This document shows, in pieces, positions 34,195 to 39,940 of a stretch of DNA of 39,940 nucleotides. The DNA is from Eubacteriales bacterium. GTDB lineage: Bacteria; Bacillota; Clostridia; Saccharofermentanales; UBA5734. The position numbers were made by a program, and so were the translations under genes. The DNA is taken from assembly GCA_028695145.1 (NCBI GenBank), contig JAQVJP010000011.1:1-39940 (forward strand), written 5' to 3'. Below the pieces are notes generated by a model. That model had not been told where the DNA came from and did no database searches. It was given only the letters and a program-made list of their open reading frames with translations. The first letter of the stretch is position 1. Every line of letters starts with the position of its first letter.

Positions 34195-35066
34195 ATTGCT
34201 CCTAATGCTAAAAGTCCGTAGAAAGTATATTCCACATCACTGTTCCCCTCTAAAAGCGTGGCAGAGAAACCTCCTGTATCCAGCCAATGGGCTTCTATAA
34301 AATGGCTGGGAGAAAAAGTAGGTTTTACCTCGTAACACTTCAGCATAAAAAGCGAAGTAGCAGTCGATAAAAGATCAGGAAGCGGAGAACCTATAGCAGC
34401 ACTGAATCCTCCTGTCTTCTCCTGAAGCCCCTGTAAATATAAAATATCCTCGTTTTTCCTGTAATTCGCCAAAGCTCCTCTTACAGCCAGAGCTGCCACT
34501 GTCGCATTTGTAGTTGCCCTTTCGCTGCCCGGTACATTTGCATATCCTCCCAGAGGCACATGGTATTCCGACAAGGAATCAAGCACAGTCTCTTTGTTTT
34601 TTACTGAATTCCCCGTATCCTCGAGCAACGACAACCAGATATATTGGGAATAAGGCGACTGCGGATCGTTATGCGGCACACCATTAAATTCAGACAAAGG
34701 CTTCACCTCAACCGAAGAGATTCTTTTAAACAGCAAACGGGAAATACCCCCTTCCATCAGGGTCAGCATCATACGGCAATGCATACAAGCAGCGTAGTGA
34801 ATCAGATCCATCTGCCCCATATCTTGTCTGGTAAGGTAAGCAGTCATTTTTTTTGTATCCAGCCTGACTCCTAACACGTAAGAAAGCATCCAGCCGAACA
34901 ACGTATAATAGATATCTTCCCTTCCACTTTTATTCATAAAACTGTCCACATCCGTCCTTTGCGAATTAACAAAGTCCGCCATCCGGTGGAGGGCTTCTTC
35001 GCTGAGCTTCTTTTTTCCCTTTTGCAGGGTCTTGAATAGCTTTATGGATAGGGTGTCTTTCATCAC
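34191..35066 (-). CDS. Prenyltransferase-beta/terpene-cyclase-like alpha/alpha-toroid protein
   Basis: 291 residues, no signal. The C-terminal half has repeats like those of protein prenyltransferase beta subunits and cyclase beta domains: GLQEKTGGFSAAIG followed by PDLLSTATSLFML, and DTGGFSATLLEG followed by DVEYTFYGLLALG. The N-terminal 120 residues contain a CMHCRM segment. There is no DxDD, and the zinc ligand set of protein prenyltransferases is not obvious. It overlaps the cyclase gene by 4 bp, so it may form a complex with the cyclase or carry out a second step on the isoprenoid. I regard the enzymatic role as unknown. Confidence 0.75.
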   Translation of the reverse strand: MMKDTLSIKLFKTLQKGKKKLSEEALHRMADFVNSQRTDVDSFMNKSGREDIYYTLFGWMLSYVLGVRLDTKKMTAYLTRQDMGQMDLIHYAACMHCRMMLTLMEGGISRLLFKRISSVEVKPLSEFNGVPHNDPQSPYSQYIWLSLLEDTGNSVKNKETVLDSLSEYHVPLGGYANVPGSERATTNATVAALAVRGALANYRKNEDILYLQGLQEKTGGFSAAIGSPLPDLLSTATSLFMLKCYEVKPTFSPSHFIEAHWLDTGGFSATLLEGNSDVEYTFYGLLALGAI

Positions 35067-35082
35067 TTTATTGTCGGCTTCT

Positions 35083-36639
35083 TTATTTCAAAATCCGTTT
35101 GGCTACTCTGAAAAGCAACCGTTTCAATTCAATATTGGATACTTCCTGCAATGCGTTTAAAGTCTCATCACGGTAATTATCAGCCATTTGTTCCACCCGA
35201 CTGATAGCGGCAAGCAGCAAAGGTTTATTCTCGGGAAGCGACAAAAAGGCTTTCAGGTTTTCTGTTTGTAAGAGCGTTTCGATAAACACAGGATCTGCCG
35301 ATTGCTCACAAAGAGCAGCCAGTACCGACGACGGGCGCAACTCTACCGGTTGATCCGTTTCAAAATCCTCTATATCATCCAGCAATTGGTAAGCAATTCC
35401 CAACGCACGGGAATATTTATGCAAAACGCCGCGAAGTGCTAAATCATCGCCGGAACAAATGATGCCCATGATTAAAGAAACATCAAAGGCCGGCACAGTC
35501 TTGTTACAAAAGATATCTATCACAAAATCCATCGTAAGCGAACGAGGAGAAAGACTCCATTCCAATTCCATACCCTGTCCTTTACAGAGGGCAATATGTG
35601 CTTCGGAAGCAACCTTTATCAGTTCCATTGTTCCCGTTTCTACGAGCAAACGATAACCTTCCCCTAAAAGCATGTCGCCAACGTTGATGGCAACGGGAAC
35701 TCCATAGGCAGAATTAACAGTCTGTTTACCATATCGTTCGGAGTCATTATCCTGAATATCGTCGTGAACGAGAGATGCCTTATGAAAACATTCCACAGCA
35801 ACAGCCGCCAGCTGAACCGCATTCGGAAATTCGTTGTCGTGGCTCAGTGCCTGGTAAGTTGCCGCCAGCAAATAAGGACGCCACCGTTTCCCGTCTCCCC
35901 CAAGCCAATCAACGGAAATTTGTGAAGTTTGCTCCATCGCGGGAGAAAGTAACCGCTTCAGATTGTCGGTCGAAAACCATTCCCTGATAGTCGATTTCAG
36001 GTGATTATAATCCAGTAACGTGACTTCAGTGTCCGAAAGCATGCTCATCAGGCTACTTACGTAATTTAAATCCACATCCGTATCCTTGCATCCGGCTTTA
36101 TTCAGCGGAATGGCAAGACCCGGAACGGCATTGTTTATGAGTAGCGGGAAAGCTTTTTCCAGCGACTCAAGGCAGCTCACCCCAATGACCACATCCACCA
36201 CCCTGTTCTCAATCAACCCGATCACCGAGGTAAAACCTTCGGCAACCAGACTCATCATACCAAGGCTGTCAGCTTTATCCTGCAAATCTGGTATAGAGCA
36301 ACGGTTGCATTTATGGCACAACAATCCCAGTTCATCTACCTCAGCCTCGCATTTTGAAGAGTTGCTTAAACATTTGGGAAGCAGCAATATTCGTTTTTCA
36401 TAAGGAACTGACGAAACAGTCTCCTGCCACACACAGTTGTTAATCTCAACCATCATCCAGCCTTTAATTTCCGGATCAAGTAAGTGCTCTTTTATCATTC
36501 CGTCGGCCAGGGAAGACAGATCATCCATCGACAAGGGAGGTCTGAGCAACCGGCTGCCGATAAAGGAATTAATAAGCGTTCGCAGTTCGCTGCGCTTTTT
36601 GTATGTATCCGGTACGGTATGTAACATTTTGTTTTTCAT
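35083..36639 (-). CDS. DUF116-polyprenyl diphosphate synthase fusion
   Basis: 518 residues, about 200 more than a normal polyprenyl synthase. Residues about 60-200 match the DUF116 pattern: LLLPKCLSN (Cys90), CHKCNRCSI (Cys108, 111, 114), VIGVSCLESL (Cys156) and NKAGCKDTDVD (Cys184). Residues about 235-518 are a trans-polyprenyl synthase with GDGKRWRPYL, first Asp-rich motif DDIQD (293-297), KTVPAF, and second motif DDIEDFETD (421-429). The residue five before the first motif is Ala288, small as in long-chain synthases such as IspB, so a product longer than C20 is likely (inference). The Cys-rich DUF116 part may hold a metal or Fe-S site. It feeds the cyclase encoded two genes on. Confidence 0.88.
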   Translation of the reverse strand: MKNKMLHTVPDTYKKRSELRTLINSFIGSRLLRPPLSMDDLSSLADGMIKEHLLDPEIKGWMMVEINNCVWQETVSSVPYEKRILLLPKCLSNSSKCEAEVDELGLLCHKCNRCSIPDLQDKADSLGMMSLVAEGFTSVIGLIENRVVDVVIGVSCLESLEKAFPLLINNAVPGLAIPLNKAGCKDTDVDLNYVSSLMSMLSDTEVTLLDYNHLKSTIREWFSTDNLKRLLSPAMEQTSQISVDWLGGDGKRWRPYLLAATYQALSHDNEFPNAVQLAAVAVECFHKASLVHDDIQDNDSERYGKQTVNSAYGVPVAINVGDMLLGEGYRLLVETGTMELIKVASEAHIALCKGQGMELEWSLSPRSLTMDFVIDIFCNKTVPAFDVSLIMGIICSGDDLALRGVLHKYSRALGIAYQLLDDIEDFETDQPVELRPSSVLAALCEQSADPVFIETLLQTENLKAFLSLPENKPLLLAAISRVEQMADNYRDETLNALQEVSNIELKRLLFRVAKRILK

Positions 36640-36650
36640 ACTTATTCAAA

Positions 36651-37868
36651 TTAACCGTAAGCACCAAAACCAAAAAAATATTTCTTTTTAGCCAGTTTGT
36701 AGAAAATACTCTGTTCAGGTATTTCTTCACCCTCCATATTATGACCAGCCAGAGAGGTCATTTCCTTATATTCTTTCAGCACGGTACCACGGCTGGTAGT
36801 ATCCGTTGCCTGATGTTTTTCGAGAAATTCCGCCAGCTTTTGAGGATTCTCCAGCAAGATACATCCCCTTGAAGTTTCGGCAGTCATCTTTCTAAGGTCA
36901 GCCAAAAAGGTTGAATTTTCGAATAACTCCGCCAGATTGGAGGCATCTTCATTGATATAATCCTTTGCCATCTGTAAAGGAGGACAAAATTCCACAGCTC
37001 CCGAAGGAGAGATATGGTGACTCATTCCTGTGGCAGCCGGACAAATTGCATTGCCTTTGTCGTCCCAATAAGTTTCGATAAGAAATAACGGAGCATCCTT
37101 GCGTTGTTCAACAATAAAACGGCGAAATTCCCTAATCTGCTCCTTGTCAAGCGCATTTTCCGGATGTGGATCGCTTCCTACAGGACGATATATATAGTAC
37201 CAAAGGTAATGAACACCTTCTTTGGCAAGCAATTCGATATAGCTACGGTTCACCAGGTCGTTGTAATTGCTTTTGCAAATACTGGCTGACGCACCGAAAA
37301 TTAATTTTGCTTTGTGGCAAGCCCTAACGCCAGCCAATGTCCGGTCAAAAACATCGTTTTTTCCGCGGCGGGCATCACTCTCCTCTTCCAGCCCTTCGAT
37401 GCTGATAAGCGGTGTAATATTGCCGGCCTTTTTAAGACGCATAGCCAACTCTTCAGTAAGCAGCGTTCCATTGGTAAACAGCTGGAAGTAGCATTCCGGA
37501 TGTCTCTCCAGCACTTCCAGCAAACCCTTATACATCAATGGTTCTCCACCAAGTATTCCAAAGAAATAGGACCCCTTCTTTTTGCCGCTTTCAATAACCC
37601 CTTCGAGCTGTTGCATGGACAATGATTGTTTTCCGCCCTTCGATACCCAGCAGCCGCTACAAGCCAGGTTGCAAGTCTCCGTTACAGAAATCATCACAAA
37701 AGCCGGAAAAAAAGGTTTGCCTTCTTTCTGCCTCTTTTCAAACCGGTTCATATTCATTACACTTTGCCATCCGAAGTTGTAGAAAAACTTCCATATCAGC
37801 CGGGGGGAGCTTTCCCTTGCAACGCGCAGCGAAGTCTTTGCCGTTGTTATATATTCTTTATACGTCAT
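36651..37868 (-). CDS. Radical SAM protein
   Basis: 405 residues. The CxxxCxxC motif TCNLACSGCW (Cys66, 70, 73), GGEP (in FFGILGGEPLMYKG), and later radical SAM barrel strands (LFTNGTLL, TPLISIEGLEEE) are present. A later CPAATGMSHHISPSGAVEFCPPLQ resembles the start of a SPASM or twitch auxiliary cluster, with another Cys in RGCILLEN. The N-terminal 60 residues are an unusual extension (WKFFYNFGWQSVMNMNRFEKR). The position between a ferredoxin-type gene (3 bp) and the polyprenyl synthase (11 bp) suggests modification of the terpenoid or of a partner protein. It is not a clear HpnH: that enzyme lacks the downstream Cys-rich part and differs around the motif. Confidence 0.85.
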   Translation of the reverse strand: MTYKEYITTAKTSLRVARESSPRLIWKFFYNFGWQSVMNMNRFEKRQKEGKPFFPAFVMISVTETCNLACSGCWVSKGGKQSLSMQQLEGVIESGKKKGSYFFGILGGEPLMYKGLLEVLERHPECYFQLFTNGTLLTEELAMRLKKAGNITPLISIEGLEEESDARRGKNDVFDRTLAGVRACHKAKLIFGASASICKSNYNDLVNRSYIELLAKEGVHYLWYYIYRPVGSDPHPENALDKEQIREFRRFIVEQRKDAPLFLIETYWDDKGNAICPAATGMSHHISPSGAVEFCPPLQMAKDYINEDASNLAELFENSTFLADLRKMTAETSRGCILLENPQKLAEFLEKHQATDTTSRGTVLKEYKEMTSLAGHNMEGEEIPEQSIFYKLAKKKYFFGFGAYG

Positions 37869-37871
37869 ACG

Positions 37872-38585
37872 TTACTGATCTTTGAGTAGTGAAACGCCTG
37901 CCTTACGTTGGGCAAGGCGCATTTTAAGTCTTTCTCTGTACATCGCGTCCATTTCTTCGGAAGCGAAGTGTTCTTCTTCGTCCAGACCACCATTTACAGG
38001 AGATTTTTCGTATTTTGGAAATATGATAGCTTTACTTGGGCACATGCGGGCACATGCCGGGCAGTTGTTTTTACAGTTTTGTGGTTGGGCCACCTTTATT
38101 TGTCTATTTTCGAAAGTGTATACACCAAACAGGCAGAAGTCACGGCACCTTCCACATTCCGAACATCTTTCTTTATCTATAACAGGATACCAGGCATCCG
38201 TACCGTTTTCTACAGGAAAGGCATCTATTTCCTTTCGGGTGGATTCTTTTCCGGGTAAATTTTCTTTATCAGAACAAGGTTTTATCTGTAATTGGTCTAG
38301 AATTTCGTCACAACCCGAATTTCGGATATCCAAAATTCTTTCTGCAACTAGATTCAGTCTGTGTAAATGAGAGCGAATGGCACGGGGATAACATGCAATA
38401 ATAAGAGAGGAAGCTATTTCCGTTATTTCGGACGATGTCTGTATCACTTTTTCGCAAAGATCAGGTATAACGGTTACTGAGTATTCTTCATTTCTCAATA
38501 TAGCAGCAATTACGGCCACTTTATCTTTATTGACAAAAGAGCGCGACGCGCAAGCACAAATCGTCACTTTCTTATTTTGTATCAT
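37872..38585 (-). CDS. 2[4Fe-4S] ferredoxin-like protein with N-terminal Cys domain
   Basis: 237 residues; first gene of the 18-gene operon. The C-terminal part has two cluster motifs: CSECGRCRDFC (Cys141, 144, 147, 151) and CKNNCPACARMCP (Cys171, 175, 178, 182). The N-terminal 100 residues begin TICACASRSF and include DLCEKV and IIACYPRAIR, vaguely like the N-terminal part of HdrA-type proteins; I do not recognise the domain with certainty. It is a cytosolic electron carrier and a natural reductant for the radical SAM enzyme 3 bp downstream. Upstream, CATATTTG (38614-38607, minus) resembles a -7 promoter element with one mismatch, without a -33 partner. Confidence 0.8.
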   Translation of the reverse strand: MIQNKKVTICACASRSFVNKDKVAVIAAILRNEEYSVTVIPDLCEKVIQTSSEITEIASSLIIACYPRAIRSHLHRLNLVAERILDIRNSGCDEILDQLQIKPCSDKENLPGKESTRKEIDAFPVENGTDAWYPVIDKERCSECGRCRDFCLFGVYTFENRQIKVAQPQNCKNNCPACARMCPSKAIIFPKYEKSPVNGGLDEEEHFASEEMDAMYRERLKMRLAQRKAGVSLLKDQ

Positions 38586-38868
38586 GATTTGAATTAGTTA
38601 GATACACAAATATGTAAAAAAGCATAAAGCTATGTACCTATTCGTTCATGAAAAGGAAAAAAGCAAGGGTAAACACGAAAGATTCTAAAACTATTAATCA
38701 GCGCTTATTGTCTCTAAATCTTTTACTAAAGATTTTATCCTAATTCTGACAATTCAATAACTAAAGTGGCCGTCAAGTAATTCTAATATGCCCAAGAATA
38801 GCAATCGATATAGATTGCTATTCTTGGGCATATTAGAATTACTTATAACATAGATTCCTTTAAATCAT
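38586..38868. other. Spacer upstream of the 18-gene operon
   Basis: About 280 bp with no credible gene. It should hold the operon promoter (only a weak -7-like match at 38607-38614) and the end of the TraB/GumN unit. Its one strong feature is the long perfect inverted repeat at 38775-38844. Confidence 0.6.
38775..38844. repeat. Perfect 32-bp inverted repeat with 6-nt loop
   Basis: Both arms of 32 bases pair without a mismatch (left 38775-38806, right 38813-38844; inner part GCCCAAGAATAGCAATC), loop GATATA. It lies 25 bp behind the stop of the TraB/GumN gene on the minus strand, so it probably ends that transcript, although no long T run follows. The length and perfection exceed a normal terminator and recall a small palindromic mobile repeat or a cruciform-forming site. 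Confidence 0.85.
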
Positions 38869-39906
38869 CTACATGGGCTCCACCGTATATCCGGCATCAC
38901 GAAGTAGCTGGATAAGTCCTTCCTCTCCGGGAAGATGAGCTGCTCCTACAGCAATAAAGGTAGATTTATTCTTAATGTATGTTGGAATATGCTTCATCCA
39001 ATCTCTGTTTCTATCTGGGCCCAATGATTGCCTTGTTTCTTCCATTTGATTTTTTAACCCTGAATCCATTTTAACAATCTCATCCATCAGTTTCTGTTTT
39101 TCATCTTTCACTTTGTGGATGTTCTGTTCGCGGTAAGCATCCCGAACACCACCGACCATAAGATTCTTGGTATTTACAATATCATCAAAGCCTGAACGAT
39201 TTATGAATTGAACAAGGGAATCGGCTTGTTGTTTCAATGTCATATCAGTAGTAAATATTGCATTATGCTCATATTCAATAAGTTCATCCAATCCTATTAA
39301 TTCCAACCCCTTTGCTTTTGCTTTTTTAAGTAAGGCAATATCCATAATATCCTGTTCACTATAAAGTTGTTTTCTTCTGGCAATTACAACCGAATCAGGA
39401 AGACGGGTTGAACTTTCAAGAATCATCACCTTCTGCCGGATCCGGCTTCTAACCGTATCTTCAGATATCATCTCATAAAACATAAAAGATAAGACGTTGG
39501 GTCGCAGGTTCATTTTGTCCGAGGTTACCTTTAATTTCTTTGTTAGAAAGGTATCAAGTACATTTATTTGTGACTTATCCAGCAGATCGCTATAGGTAGT
39601 ATCCGTGGGCAACAATATCAGTGCCCTAAGTTTATCTTGAGAAGAATTAGTAGCTTTTGGTAATACAGCAAATCTGTTTTCGCACATAAACTGCTTTGCG
39701 GAGCGAAAAGAGGCATGAAAACCGGGCACACTGTCAAGAAAAGACTGATTGCGGAGCTCGGTATCTCCGTGCCATGTACCAAATAGATAAGAGGGTTGGG
39801 TTAGGCCGTTGCCCGAAATTTTCCATAAAAGGCCCTCTTTGGGAGCCTTACCATAAGTACAGAAAGTAAAAAAGATCAGTAAAAGAAAGGGAAAATAGTT
39901 TTTCAT
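38869..39906 (-). CDS. TraB/GumN family protein (TIKI-like putative metalloprotease)
   Basis: 345 residues with a signal peptide (NYFPFLLLIFFTFCTYG). The family start LLWKISGNGLTQPSYLFGTWH contains the first GxxH motif, and the C-terminal FIAVGAAHLPGEEGLIQLL the second (GAAH); these are the proposed metal ligands in TIKI proteases. A conserved acidic helix region (ELIGLDELIEYEHNAIF) lies in between. Likely periplasmic or surface attached; substrate unknown. It is a single-gene unit: the hairpin at 38775-38844 separates it from the large operon. Confidence 0.88.
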   Translation of the reverse strand: MKNYFPFLLLIFFTFCTYGKAPKEGLLWKISGNGLTQPSYLFGTWHGDTELRNQSFLDSVPGFHASFRSAKQFMCENRFAVLPKATNSSQDKLRALILLPTDTTYSDLLDKSQINVLDTFLTKKLKVTSDKMNLRPNVLSFMFYEMISEDTVRSRIRQKVMILESSTRLPDSVVIARRKQLYSEQDIMDIALLKKAKAKGLELIGLDELIEYEHNAIFTTDMTLKQQADSLVQFINRSGFDDIVNTKNLMVGGVRDAYREQNIHKVKDEKQKLMDEIVKMDSGLKNQMEETRQSLGPDRNRDWMKHIPTYIKNKSTFIAVGAAHLPGEEGLIQLLRDAGYTVEPM

Positions 39907-39930
39907 AACCTGTAGATTTCGTTAATGCTT

Positions 39931-39938
39931 CAAAGTTA
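39931..39938 (-). promoter_or_regulatory. -7 promoter element for the TraB/GumN gene
   Basis: TAACTTTG on the minus strand matches the Bacteroidota -7 consensus TAnnTTTG exactly and lies 24 bp before the ATG at 39906. The -33 element would fall outside the window. Confidence 0.45.
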
Positions 39939-39940
39939 GT

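Noticed and set aside
36651-37868. HpnH-type adenosylhopane synthase
   Set aside because: Tempting beside a hopene-cyclase-like gene, but the flanking sequence differs from what I know of HpnH and a Cys-rich C-terminal region is present.
1-39940. CRISPR array, tRNA or rRNA genes
   Set aside because: No regularly spaced direct repeats with variable spacers and no cloverleaf or rRNA-like segments were seen on either strand; the 22-bp palindrome series has no spacers of CRISPR length.

Overview
The window looks like chromosomal DNA of a member of the Bacteroidales (Bacteroides/Parabacteroides/Dysgonomonas-like). Grounds: a one-piece hybrid two-component regulator with Reg_prop propeller repeats, Y_Y_Y, kinase, receiver and AraC domains; GH43 and GH20 secreted glycosidases; Bacteroidota-type promoter elements (TAnnTTTG); and A-rich leaders without strong Shine-Dalgarno sequences. 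I ran no database search; all calls come from reading motifs.

Left part (1-9771) is carbohydrate use. The 5' end of a group IIC-type intron (minus strand, running off the left edge) sits directly behind the intrinsic terminator of a two-gene unit: an arabinanase-like GH43 lipoprotein and a large secreted protein of unknown function, probably an alpha/alpha-toroid. Upstream lies a full-length hybrid sensor/regulator, and divergent to it a GH20 beta-hexosaminidase. No SusC/SusD pair is present. The intergenic stretch 9772-10283 holds a striking array of four 8-bp palindromes spaced exactly 22 bp apart.

Middle part (10284-14024), minus strand: an aquaporin/glycerol-facilitator gene broken by a one-base shift at a run of eight G, then a CobW-type (COG0523) GTPase, a LytS-type histidine kinase and a LytTR response regulator, arranged as one operon.

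Main part (14120-38585), minus strand: 18 genes with gaps of no more than 67 bp and several 4-bp overlaps, so most likely a single operon of about 24.5 kb. In transcription order: a ferredoxin-like protein, a radical SAM enzyme, a DUF116-polyprenyl synthase fusion, a small prenyltransferase-like alpha/alpha protein, a squalene-hopene-cyclase-like class II terpene cyclase (DxDD motif), two PQQ-like beta-propellers, a Tat-exported NHL propeller, a Tat-exported poly-[4Fe-4S] protein, a NapH-like membrane ferredoxin, a membrane-anchored PQQ-like propeller, a NuoE-NuoF fusion, a NuoG-like Fe-S protein, a propeller lipoprotein, an ABC ATPase with a 10-TM FtsX-type permease, a GT4 glycosyltransferase and a last propeller. 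Read together, this joins (i) synthesis of a cyclic terpenoid, (ii) an NADH-fed electron line from cytosol through the membrane to the periplasm, (iii) a lipid-type ABC exporter and glycosyltransferase and (iv) six extracytoplasmic propellers. I do not recognise this as a characterised pathway; it is the best candidate in the window for an undescribed system.

Right end: a perfect 32-bp inverted repeat and a TraB/GumN (TIKI-like) family gene with its promoter element at the window edge.
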